Shown in pieces: positions 38,535-44,958 of a stretch of DNA of 44,958 nt; the stretch's first letter is position 1; each line of letters begins with the position of its first letter. The position numbers were made by a program, and so were the translations under genes. The notes beneath the pieces were generated by a model that saw nothing but the letters and a program-made list of their open reading frames with translations, was not told the DNA's origin and did no database searches. Origin of the DNA: Collinsella sp. UBA6357 (GTDB lineage Bacteria; Actinomycetota; Coriobacteriia; Coriobacteriales; Coriobacteriaceae); contig DJRP01000025.1 in assembly GCA_002437815.1 (NCBI GenBank), forward strand, positions 63,288 to 108,245. Direction: 5' to 3'.

Positions 38535-39575
38535 CTAGAGCTCGACGAGCTTACCGGTCTCGGCGGCCTCCTTGACGGCGTTGAGCAGCGTGAGCGTCTT
38601 GACGTTGTCGGCCGGGGTCACGACGGGCTCGACCTCGCGGCGGGCGACCTTCACAAAGTGCTTGAGCTGCATCTTGTGCGGCAGCGCCGGGTCGACGGCC
38701 GGAATGTCCATCTGCAACGGCTTGTGCCAGTTGGAGGCGCCGTCGTAGCTGAACTTGTGCAGGCGCGGCAGCGAAAGCGCGCCCTTGGTGCCGCCGATAA
38801 AGTAGGCGTCGGCCTCAAAGGGGCGGTACTGCGGATCCTCGCGCGCGGTGGCCTCCCAGTTCCAGGGGCTCGCGGTGGCGTCGGAGATCGTCATGCTTGC
38901 CAGCGCGCCGTCGGCGAAGCGTACGTTGACGACGGCGGAATCCTCGGTCTCAAAGCCGCGGGCGGCGCTGGACTGCATGCCCTGGACGGCGACGGGCTCG
39001 CCCAGCAGGTAGCGGAGCAGGTCGACGTCGTGCACCAGGTTGACCAGGATCGGGCCGGCACCCTTCTTGCGGCGCCATTCGACATCGAAGTACTCGTCGT
39101 TCTTGTAGATCATGTAGTGGAAGCTCGACACGGTGAGCTTGCCGAGCTCGCCGGACTCGATGATCTCCTTGGCCTTGTTGACAAAGGGGTTGTGGCGACG
39201 GTGCTGGCCCACGAGCACGGGCACGCCGGCGGTCTCAGCCTCTTTGGCGAAGGCGATGGCGTCATCGAGGTCGTTGGAGATCGGCTTCTCGACGAGCGGC
39301 ACGATGTTGCGCTTGACGGCCTCGCGTGCCACGCCCAGGTGCAGGTCGTTGGGGGTGGCGATGATAACGGCCTCGGGCTTGACCTCGTCCATCATCTGGG
39401 CTGGGTCGGTAAAGAAGGGCACGCCGGCGGCCTCTGCCGTGGCACGGGCGCCCTCGAAAGCGTCGGCGATGGCGACGAGCTCGGCCTCGGGCTCCTCGGT
39501 GACAAAGCGGATATGGTTGCGGCCCATGGCGCCGGCGCCGATGACGGCGATGCGGACGGGGGTGGTCTCGGACAT
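38535..39575 (-). CDS. Gfo/Idh/MocA-family NAD(P)-dependent oxidoreductase
   Basis: 346 residues. The N-terminal Rossmann motif is RIAVIGAGAMGRNHIRF. ATPNDLHLGVAREAVKRN leads to LVEKPISND, whose EKP is the family motif, and GQHRRHNPFVNKAKEII and VHDVDLLRYLLGEP belong to the C-terminal domain. Members oxidise or reduce sugars, inositols and derivatives. I start at the ATG at 39575, with AGGAG upstream, rather than at 39635. It is the last gene of an SDR-MFS-Gfo/Idh operon, suggesting catabolism of an imported polyol or sugar acid. Confidence 0.92.
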   Translation of the reverse strand: MSETTPVRIAVIGAGAMGRNHIRFVTEEPEAELVAIADAFEGARATAEAAGVPFFTDPAQMMDEVKPEAVIIATPNDLHLGVAREAVKRNIVPLVEKPISNDLDDAIAFAKEAETAGVPVLVGQHRRHNPFVNKAKEIIESGELGKLTVSSFHYMIYKNDEYFDVEWRRKKGAGPILVNLVHDVDLLRYLLGEPVAVQGMQSSAARGFETEDSAVVNVRFADGALASMTISDATASPWNWEATAREDPQYRPFEADAYFIGGTKGALSLPRLHKFSYDGASNWHKPLQMDIPAVDPALPHKMQLKHFVKVARREVEPVVTPADNVKTLTLLNAVKEAAETGKLVEL

Positions 39576-39605
39576 GGTTGCTCCTATCTGTCGGGGTGGC
39601 AAAGG

Positions 39606-39634
39606 TGCGGCAAGGGAATCATCCCTTTGCCGCA
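39606..39634 (-). promoter_or_regulatory. Intercistronic hairpin between MFS and Gfo/Idh genes
   Basis: TGCGGCAAGGG (39606-39616) pairs with CCCTTTGCCGCA (39623-39634), with one bulge. It sits 11 bp beyond the MFS stop on the minus strand. There is no T-run, so it could set the relative level of the last gene. Confidence 0.45.
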
Positions 39635-39644
39635 TCGGTGAAAA

Positions 39645-40901
39645 CTAGGCCTGCTTCTTCTTGCTGTCGGACACCATCATGTAGACGGTGAGCACGACGG
39701 CGATGGCGGCGATCACGATGGCGCCATAGAAGGACTGCTGGTAGGCGGCACTGCCGGCCTCGGCGTGATAGAGCACGGCGGTGATGGGCTGGCTGATCCA
39801 GGTGGAGGCGGCGTAGCCCAGGAACATGATGCCGTAGTTGACGCCGATGTTGCTGGTGCCAAAGGCGCCACCGGTGAGCGGCGGATAGATGACAAGCAGC
39901 GCGCCAAAGCTAAAGCCGAGCAGGGCAAGGGCGACGAAGAACAGGGCCTGAGAGAAGCTCATGGACATGATGACGAGGGCGACGATCGTCACGACCAGCG
40001 AGATGAGCAGCGACTTGTAGGCGCCGATCTTGTCGATAATCTGGCCAAAGGACAGGCGTCCGACCAGGTTGGCGCAGGTGTTGACGGTAACGACCACGCC
40101 GCCCAGGGCGACAGCGGCGGCGGAGTTGGGATCGGCGAACAGCTGCACGGCCGCGATGGAGGCGACCTTGCCCACGAGCAGGGTGCCGGCGGTGGCGGCA
40201 AAGGCGAAGGTCACGATGAGCACCCAGAAGCGCGGGGTCTTGACCATCTCGCCGGGGGTGAGGTCGCCGAAGGTGCCGGCGTGGGCGCCCGCCTTGGGGG
40301 CGGTGAAGCCCTCGGGCAGCCAACCGGCCTCGGGGGCCTTGAGGAACAGAGCGGAGCCCAGGATCGTCACGAAGAAGATCACGCCGAGGGCCTTGAGGGC
40401 GCCGAAGATGCCGAAGGTGGGGATAAGCGCGGAGGCGAGCACCGGCGAGAGCACGGCCGGGCCGGCGGTGGAGGCGGCCAGGGTGATGCCGGAGGCGAGG
40501 CCCTTCTTGTCGATGAACCACTTTTGGCCGGTGGTGAGCGCGGGGTTGTAGCCCAAGCCGTTACCGATGGCGGCGACGACGGAGAACCACAGGTAGAACT
40601 GCCACGGCTCGGTCACGGTGCCGGACATGAACCAGCCCACGCCGTAGCACACGGCGGCGGCAATCACGACGTTGCGCGGACCGATCTTGTCCGAGATGCG
40701 ACCGGCGAAGATGCCGGTGACGGCCATGATGGTCTGGAAGACCGGGAAGGCCCAGGTGAGGGCGCTCGACCACTCGGGGTAGACGGCGAGCAGGTTTTTG
40801 CTCACCACCGAGTACAGGGCGATGGAGGAGATGAAGAACATGGTGACGCAGGCGGCGGAAAGCACGATGCCGCGTCCTTTGTTGGAGTTCTGAGCTGCCA
40901 T
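39645..40901 (-). CDS. OFA-family major facilitator transporter
   Basis: 418 residues with twelve predicted helices. RISDKIGPRNVVIAAAVCYG between helices 2 and 3 is the MFS signature, and GNGLGYNPALTTGQKWFIDKKGLASGI is typical of the oxalate/formate antiporter (OFA) group. FGQIIDKIGAYKSLLIS repeats the motif in the second half. The substrate is probably an organic acid or sugar acid; it cannot be fixed by sequence. AAAGGA lies before the ATG. It follows the SDR gene, with repeat R2 in the 93-bp gap. Confidence 0.9.
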   Translation of the reverse strand: MAAQNSNKGRGIVLSAACVTMFFISSIALYSVVSKNLLAVYPEWSSALTWAFPVFQTIMAVTGIFAGRISDKIGPRNVVIAAAVCYGVGWFMSGTVTEPWQFYLWFSVVAAIGNGLGYNPALTTGQKWFIDKKGLASGITLAASTAGPAVLSPVLASALIPTFGIFGALKALGVIFFVTILGSALFLKAPEAGWLPEGFTAPKAGAHAGTFGDLTPGEMVKTPRFWVLIVTFAFAATAGTLLVGKVASIAAVQLFADPNSAAAVALGGVVVTVNTCANLVGRLSFGQIIDKIGAYKSLLISLVVTIVALVIMSMSFSQALFFVALALLGFSFGALLVIYPPLTGGAFGTSNIGVNYGIMFLGYAASTWISQPITAVLYHAEAGSAAYQQSFYGAIVIAAIAVVLTVYMMVSDSKKKQA

Positions 40902-40938
40902 TGTTTCCTTTCGTTGAATAGGTCGGAGCTTCCAGGGC

Positions 40939-40988
40939 GGCCCTAAAATGGTCCCAAAGTGCCAGGGGATTTGGGACCACCCTAGGGC
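40939..40988. repeat. Short palindromic repeat, copy R2
   Basis: The inner stem GGTCCCAAA (40950-40958) pairs with TTTGGGACC (40970-40978), and the outer GCCCT with AGGGC. The loop contains TGCCAGGGG. Compared with R1 the stem shows a paired A-T to G-C change, so pairing is conserved. Confidence 0.75.
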
Positions 40989-40994
40989 GTGCGA

Positions 40995-41876
40995 CTACTG
41001 GTCGGTCGGGGTCTTGACGCCGGCCTCGTCGGTCCAAAGGTCGATGCCCTTGTTCTTGAGGTAGTTCTCGGCGAAGGCGCGACGGCCGCCCGGCTTGGCG
41101 GTCATCTCGCCCATCATGTTGGAGAACCCGCCGTCGACCATGATCTCGGCGCCGGTGGTGAAGTCAGAGCGCGTGGAGGCCAGGAACATGACGGCGTTGG
41201 CGATGTCGGTGACCTCGCCGATGCGGCGCGTGGCGATAAGGCGGCTGCGGCTGCGCTCGACCTCGGGGTCAGCGTAGAAGCTCGCGCTCATCGGCGTCTT
41301 GACAAAGCACGGGCACACGCAGTTGGAGCGCACGCCGTAGGGGCCCCACTCAGCGGCGAGCATCTTGGAGAGCATGTTGACGCCGGCCTTGGTGGAGCTG
41401 TAGATGCCGCTGAAGGTCTCGGGCTGATAGGACGCGGCGGTGGAGATGTGCACCAGGCGCCCCTTGCCTGCCTTGATCATCTCGCGGCCAAAGCGCTGCG
41501 AGGGGATGAACGTGCCCACGAGGTTGACCCTGACGACATCCTCGAGGTCGGAGAGCGGCAGGTCCTCCATCGGCGCGAAGCGCAGAATGCCGGCGGTGTT
41601 GACGAGCACGTCGACGTGGCCGAAGTTGCCGATCGTGGCGTCGACGGCGGCCTGGACGCTGTCCTCGCTCGTGCAGTCCATGGAGTAGCCCTCCGCGTGG
41701 ATGCCGAACTCCTCGGCGAGCTCTGTTGCAGCGGCCTTGACCTTCTCCTCGTCGAGGTCGAGCAGCACCACGTTGGCGCCGTTGCGGGCGAACTCGCGGC
41801 AGATCTCGGTGCCCATGCCGCCGAGCGCGCCGGTGACGGCGCAGACGTCGCCCTCAAGCTCGAGTCAGTTGCTCAT
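40995..41876 (-). pseudogene. Short-chain dehydrogenase/reductase with in-frame TGA at codon 4
   Basis: The reading frame from the ATG at 41876 (GGAAAGGAAG upstream) is Met-Ser-Asn-TGA, then continues open for 289 codons. The residues after the stop restore a full SDR N-terminus: LELEGDVCAVTGALGGMGTE with the TGxxxGxG cofactor motif. Later come VNTAGIL (NAG-like), Ser in ISTAASY, the YSSTK catalytic pair and VDGGFS. Apart from the TGA (41867-41865; a Trp TGG is likely in the ancestor) the gene is intact. A later ATG at 41816 lies within the glycine motif and would remove the first strand. Either the gene is newly inactivated or UGA is read through (context UGA-C), or there is a sequence error. 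It heads an operon with the MFS and Gfo/Idh genes. Confidence 0.82.
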
Positions 41877-41969
41877 ATTTGCTTCCTTTCCCTGTGCGCC
41901 CGCGGGTGCGGGCGTGCCTCCCTTTGCGGGGACAGTCCCATTCACTGACCCCCGAGGTTTTCACCGGTT

Positions 41970-41998
41970 ATCGTAGTGTTCGTGTTTGCACAGGTGAA
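41970..41998 (-). promoter_or_regulatory. Promoter of the SDR-MFS-Gfo/Idh operon
   Basis: On the minus strand TTCACC (41998-41993), a 17-bp spacer and TACGAT (41975-41970), giving a leader of about 87 nt. Confidence 0.5.
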
Positions 41999-42019
41999 TT
42001 GCATATTTGTTAGGATGGT

Positions 42020-42040
42020 GTGAACCGTTGGTTTACACAT
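42020..42040. promoter_or_regulatory. Candidate LysR binding site between divergent genes
   Basis: An interrupted dyad, TGTGAACC-GTT-GGTTTACACA, lies between the two divergent promoters, about 22 bp upstream of the -35 of the operon promoter. LysR regulators typically bind such sites in the shared region. Confidence 0.42.
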
Positions 42041-42059
42041 GACGGTCCGCTTTGTGCGG

Positions 42060-42088
42060 TTGTGGGGCCGGTGCGACACGGATATAAC
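42060..42088 (+). promoter_or_regulatory. Promoter of the LysR gene
   Basis: TTGTGG (42060-42065), a 17-bp spacer and TATAAC (42083-42088), about 60 bp before the ATG. Confidence 0.5.
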
Positions 42089-42148
42089 GTTTTGCCTGCG
42101 CTTTTGACCCCGAGGGTCGTTAAAGCCGGGATGAGGGGATGAGCTGCT

Positions 42149-43024
42149 ATGTACGACCGAAGGCTCGATGCGATCGTCGCGGCGGCGGAGCTCGGCAGCT
42201 TCTCGCGCGCCGCGGGCAAGCTTCGCGTGTCGACGCCGGCGCTCGTCAAACAGGTGTCGGGTTTCGAGGCGGAGTTCGGCATCACGCTGTTCGAGCGCTC
42301 GCATTCGGGCGTCAAGGTCACGCCGGCCGGGGCGCTTCTCGTCGAGGACGCTAAGTCGATCATGCGCCAGTCCGAGGACGCCCTGCGTCGCGCGCATCGG
42401 GCGGCGGGTGACGGCGGCGCGGTGCGGCTGGGCGTGTCGCTCATGTGCCCGGGGCGCAACACCCTCGCCTTATGGCCGCGCGTGCACGATCTGGAACCGG
42501 GCCTGCGCTTCGAGATCGTGCCGGTGGGCGACCTCTATGACGAGCGCGAGACCGTGATGCGCTCGCTCGGCCGCGATGTCGATGTGGTGCAGTCGAGTTT
42601 CTCGACCCCGCGCTGGGGCGACGCCTGTCAAAAGATCCGCCTGCTCGATGTGCCGTTCTATATCGATGTGCCGCGTACGAGTCGGTTTGCGGATCGCGAT
42701 CGTATCACCGTCGCGGATCTCGAGGGCATGCGCCTGCGCGTGCTCCGCCATGGCAACGACGCCATGGACAGCCTGCGCGTGGCGCTCATCGCCGACGGCG
42801 GCGTGGATATCATCGATGTCGACAGCTTCGACTTCGCGCTCTTCAACGAGGCGGAGGAGAAGGGCGACGCGGTGCTCACCTGCGGTTCGTGGTCGGGCAT
42901 GCACCCTGCCTTTGTGGGCGTACCCTTTGTCTGCGGCCGCAGCGTGCCGGTCTTTCTGCACTACCCGCTCGAACCCACGCTCCAGGTCAAGAAATTCGTC
43001 GAAGCCATGGCCGCGCTCGTCTAG
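42149..43024 (+). CDS. LysR-family transcriptional regulator
   Basis: 291 residues. The N-terminal winged HTH (LDAIVAAAELGSFSRAAGKL, then STPALVKQVSGFEAEFGITL and FERSHSGVKVTPAGALL) is unmistakable. A linker helix and a two-lobed ligand-binding domain (from about residue 90) follow. It is divergent from the SDR-MFS-Gfo/Idh operon with a 272-bp shared region, the classic layout for LysR control of the neighbouring operon; the inducer is presumably the transported compound or an intermediate. Start at ATG 42149; its ribosome site is weak (GAGG at 42132). Repeat R3 follows the stop codon. Confidence 0.92.
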   Translation: MYDRRLDAIVAAAELGSFSRAAGKLRVSTPALVKQVSGFEAEFGITLFERSHSGVKVTPAGALLVEDAKSIMRQSEDALRRAHRAAGDGGAVRLGVSLMCPGRNTLALWPRVHDLEPGLRFEIVPVGDLYDERETVMRSLGRDVDVVQSSFSTPRWGDACQKIRLLDVPFYIDVPRTSRFADRDRITVADLEGMRLRVLRHGNDAMDSLRVALIADGGVDIIDVDSFDFALFNEAEEKGDAVLTCGSWSGMHPAFVGVPFVCGRSVPVFLHYPLEPTLQVKKFVEAMAALV

Positions 43025-43035
43025 CGCCCTCAAAA

Positions 43036-43066
43036 TGATCCCAAAGTGCCAGGGGCTTTGGGATCA
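43036..43066. repeat. Short palindromic repeat, copy R3
   Basis: TGATCCCAAAG pairs perfectly with CTTTGGGATCA around TGCCAGGGG (43047-43055). The outer stem of R1 is mostly lost here. It lies 12 bp after the LysR stop. Confidence 0.85.
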
Positions 43067-43095
43067 CCTTGGATGGGCTTGCGCCGTGCCATTTT

Positions 43096-43115
43096 GCCGA
43101 AACTCCAGTTTCGGC
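43096..43115. promoter_or_regulatory. Palindrome GCCGAAACT-CC-AGTTTCGGC, copy 1
   Basis: A 9-bp dyad with a 2-bp centre. An identical 18-bp core recurs at 43148-43165, 51 bp downstream. Both lie upstream of the HTH-desulfoferrodoxin gene. They could be operator sites of that regulator, or RNA hairpins. Confidence 0.6.
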
Positions 43116-43147
43116 TGATTGGTGGGCCGAAGAGCGGCCTTAACTGT

Positions 43148-43165
43148 CCGAAACTCCAGTTTCGG
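43148..43165. promoter_or_regulatory. Palindrome CCGAAACT-CC-AGTTTCGG, copy 2
   Basis: Identical over 18 bp to the site at 43097-43114. The 51-bp start-to-start spacing is near five helical turns. It is 96 bp upstream of the HTH start codon. Confidence 0.6.
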
Positions 43166-43261
43166 CGAACTCTACGCACCGTAGGTTGGCGTGGCACGGG
43201 GCGGCAGGGATACTGGTTGGCAGAACCGGTTTCCCTGTACCTTCCATCTGATTGGAACCCC

Positions 43262-43927
43262 ATGGATCAAAATAACCAGAACGCCCAGGGAGTGTCGAAC
43301 GTCCCGGCAACGCCTAAGACCTTCCTCGCTCCCGGGGTCATCAAGCTGCTTCGTGATGAGCGCCGCCTGACCCAGCGCGAGCTCGCGGCCGCGCTCGGTG
43401 TGACCGACAAGGCGGTGAGCAAGTGGGAGTCGGGCCGCGGTCTTCCCGACATCACGCTCGTCGAGCCACTCGCCCGTGAACTCGGCGTCTCGGTGGCGGA
43501 GCTTCTCGCCGGCGACGTGCGTGCCAACGCCAACCGTGCGGGCAATATGCTCCGCAGCGTCTTCTACGTCTGCCCCATCTGCGGCAACGTGGTGCACGCG
43601 ATGGGGGAGGGAGCTTTCAGCTGTTGCGGTAGCGCCATGCTCCCGCTCGAGGCCGAGGACGCCACCGCAGATGATGCCCACGCCTTTAAGATCGAGCGCG
43701 TCGAGGACGATTGGTACGTCACACTCGACCATCCCATGACCAAGGAGCACTACGTGAGCTTTGTAGCGTACGTGACCTCGGGCGCGATGCAGATCCAAAA
43801 GCTCTATCCCGAGCAGCTTATCCAGCCTCGCTTCCACATCACGGGCCGCGGCGACGTCTACCTCTACTGCAACAAGCACGGCCTCTTCAAGCAGCGGACC
43901 CCGAGCCCGCGCGCAGCCAAGCACTGA
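43262..43927 (+). CDS. HTH (XRE) regulator fused to desulforedoxin- and superoxide reductase-like domains
   Basis: 221 residues. Residues about 24-82 are an XRE-type HTH (LRDERRLTQRELAAALGVTD, then KAVSKWESGRGLPD). Residues 101-127 match desulforedoxin: CPICGN (Cys104, Cys107) and SCCGSAM (Cys121, Cys122). Residues about 138-210 match the superoxide reductase domain: His140, DHPM (His157), KEHY (His163) and YCNKHGLFK (Cys203, His206). This is the full set of four His and one Cys ligands. The lysine next to the first His in the enzyme (EKHVP) is replaced (DAHAF). An iron-based redox sensor is the natural reading. I start at the ATG at 43262; the open frame runs from 43046 through the palindromes. 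The stop lies inside repeat R4. Confidence 0.85.
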   Translation: MDQNNQNAQGVSNVPATPKTFLAPGVIKLLRDERRLTQRELAAALGVTDKAVSKWESGRGLPDITLVEPLARELGVSVAELLAGDVRANANRAGNMLRSVFYVCPICGNVVHAMGEGAFSCCGSAMLPLEAEDATADDAHAFKIERVEDDWYVTLDHPMTKEHYVSFVAYVTSGAMQIQKLYPEQLIQPRFHITGRGDVYLYCNKHGLFKQRTPSPRAAKH

Positions 43928-43956
43928 TCCCAAAGCCCCTGGCACTTTGGGATCAG
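43924..43956. repeat. Short palindromic repeat, copy R4 (inverted orientation)
   Basis: CTGATCCCAAAG pairs with CTTTGGGATCAG (12 bp) around CCCCTGGCA, the reverse complement of the loop in the other copies. The TGA stop of the HTH gene is within the left arm (43925-43927). Confidence 0.88.
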
Positions 43957-43975
43957 TTTGGGGATCGGGCGGCAG

Positions 43976-44015
43976 AAAAAAGTGGCCACCGCCGTCCTTG
44001 AGGATGGCGGTGGCC
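43976..44015 (-). terminator. Intrinsic terminator of the downstream ABC exporter gene
   Basis: On the minus strand a 14-bp stem (44015-44002 with 43997-43984, with a G-T pair) is followed by a run of six T (complement of 43976-43981). Confidence 0.88.
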
Positions 44016-44052
44016 GCTCGCTTGGCAGCAATGCACCTGGAAAGTCTGAGCG

Positions 44053-44958
44053 TTACTCCAGCTCGAAGGCTCCGGTGTAGAGCTGGTAGTAGTAGCCGTG
44101 CTTGGCGATCAGCTCGTCGTGGCTGCCGCGCTCGATGATGCGGCCGTGGTCCAGGCAGATGATCGCGTCGGAGTTGCGTACGGTCGACAGACGGTGGGCG
44201 ATCACGAACGTGGTGCGACCCTCCATGAGCTTGTCCATGCCGGCCTGCACGATGGCTTCGGTGCGGGTATCGATGCTCGACGTGGCCTCATCCAAAATCA
44301 TCGCCGGCGGGTCGGCCACGGCGGCGCGGGCGATCGAGATCAGCTGGCGCTGGCCCTGGGACAGCTGCGCGCCGTTGCCCGAGAGCTGCGTGTCGTAGCC
44401 GTCGGGCAGACGGGTGATGAAGTCGTCGGCGCCGGCGAGCTTGGCCGCGGCGATGCACTCCTCATCGGTCGCATCCAGGTTGCCGTAGCGGATGTTGTCC
44501 ATGACGGTGCCGGTGAACAGGTTGACGTCCTGCAGCACCACGCCGAGCGAACGGCGCAGATCGGACTTGCGGATCTTGTTGACGTTGATGCCGTCATAGC
44601 GGATCTTGCCGTCGGCGATGTCGTAGAAGCGGTTGATAAGGTTGGTGATCGTCGTCTTGCCGGCACCGGTGGCGCCCACAAAGGCGACCTTCTGGCCGGG
44701 CTTGGCGAACACGGACACGTCGTGCAGCACCTCGTGGTCGGGCGTGTAGCCAAAGTCCACGTGGCTCATGCGCACGTCTCCGCGCAGCGGCACGTACTCG
44801 ACCTCGCCGGTCGCACGGTGCGGCCACTTCCAGGCCCACATGCCGGTGTGGTGGTCGGCCTCCTCGAGCTGCCAGCTCTCGGGGTTGACCTGGGCGTTGA
44901 CGAGCGTCACGTAGCCCTCGTCCTGCTCGGGCTCCTCGTCGATGAGCTCGAAGATGCG
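44053..44958 (-). CDS. ABC exporter, C-terminal ATPase domain (5' end outside window)
   Basis: About 301 residues are visible; the frame stays open to the last base, so the membrane part and start lie beyond the window. The ATPase domain has Walker A GATGAGKTT, Q-loop VLQDVNLF, the variant signature LSQGQRQL, Walker B MILDEATSSID with the catalytic Glu, and AHRLSTV. It is closest to subunit 2 of the exporter at 6552 and probably the canonical half of another heterodimeric exporter. A short insertion after the first strand (GMWAWKWPHRATGEVEYVP) is unusual. Strong terminator 38 bp after the stop. Confidence 0.92.
   Translation of the reverse strand, partial: RIFELIDEEPEQDEGYVTLVNAQVNPESWQLEEADHHTGMWAWKWPHRATGEVEYVPLRGDVRMSHVDFGYTPDHEVLHDVSVFAKPGQKVAFVGATGAGKTTITNLINRFYDIADGKIRYDGINVNKIRKSDLRRSLGVVLQDVNLFTGTVMDNIRYGNLDATDEECIAAAKLAGADDFITRLPDGYDTQLSGNGAQLSQGQRQLISIARAAVADPPAMILDEATSSIDTRTEAIVQAGMDKLMEGRTTFVIAHRLSTVRNSDAIICLDHGRIIERGSHDELIAKHGYYYQLYTGAFELE

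Noticed and set aside
38355..40946. Two long plus-strand ORFs opposite the Gfo/Idh and MFS genes
   Set aside because: Shadow frames with Gly-Asp-Glu-His-rich sequence and no start context.
38404..43956. CRISPR-like array from the four short palindromes
   Set aside because: The copies are kilobases apart with genes between them and differ in orientation; there are no spacers or cas genes.

Overview
The window is high-GC DNA that looks like an actinobacterial gut anaerobe of the class Coriobacteriia, most likely Collinsella. The reasons are the GC-rich codon use, the mix of LevR-type mannose-family PTS, KUP, KdpE and OFA-family genes, a small SRP RNA and the style of the intergenic palindromes. 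The genus is my inference; no 16S rRNA gene is present. There is no phage, IS element or CRISPR array. The window reads as a chromosomal core with accessory metabolic cassettes.

Layout. 1-4.5 kb: the 3' end of ilvE, a 135-nt palindrome, lemA facing a TetR gene, tRNA-Ser(UGA), a tadA-glycerate kinase fusion and the SRP RNA. 4.6-9.2 kb: a two-gene heterodimeric ABC exporter and a flavodoxin-family protein. 9.3-16.1 kb: a 1369-residue surface protein (propeller-like Ca2+ loops, FN3, Ig-like, C-terminal anchor) converging on an LtaS-like phosphoglycerol transferase, with a second long palindrome between them. 16.3-22 kb: a nitroreductase, then kup, a 53-residue membrane protein missed by simple ORF calling, a KdpD-like kinase lacking its N-terminal sensor, and kdpE.

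22-31.7 kb is the main accessory system: a P-loop kinase; a LevR-like PTS regulator whose AAA domain has lost its GAFTGA loop and Walker B; mannose-family EIIB, EIIC, EIID and EIIA; a Nif3/DUF34 protein; a cytoplasmic neutral-ceramidase-family hydrolase; and a HAD phosphatase. I read this as an uptake and processing pathway in which a sugar is imported and phosphorylated by the PTS, then hydrolysed and dephosphorylated inside the cell. The substrate is unknown. Hairpins and intrinsic terminators lie between the cistrons from EIID onward.

31.7-38.4 kb: rlmKL (with a degenerate N-terminal methyltransferase half), a second HAD gene, an FSA-type transaldolase behind a perfect inverted repeat, and tex. 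38.5-43 kb: a minus-strand operon of SDR, OFA-family MFS and Gfo/Idh/MocA genes, divergent from a LysR regulator. The SDR has an in-frame TGA at codon 4. 43.2-43.9 kb: a HTH protein fused to desulfoferrodoxin-like iron domains, preceded by two identical palindromes. The window ends inside another ABC exporter. Four copies of a short palindrome with a conserved loop are confined to 38.4-44 kb.
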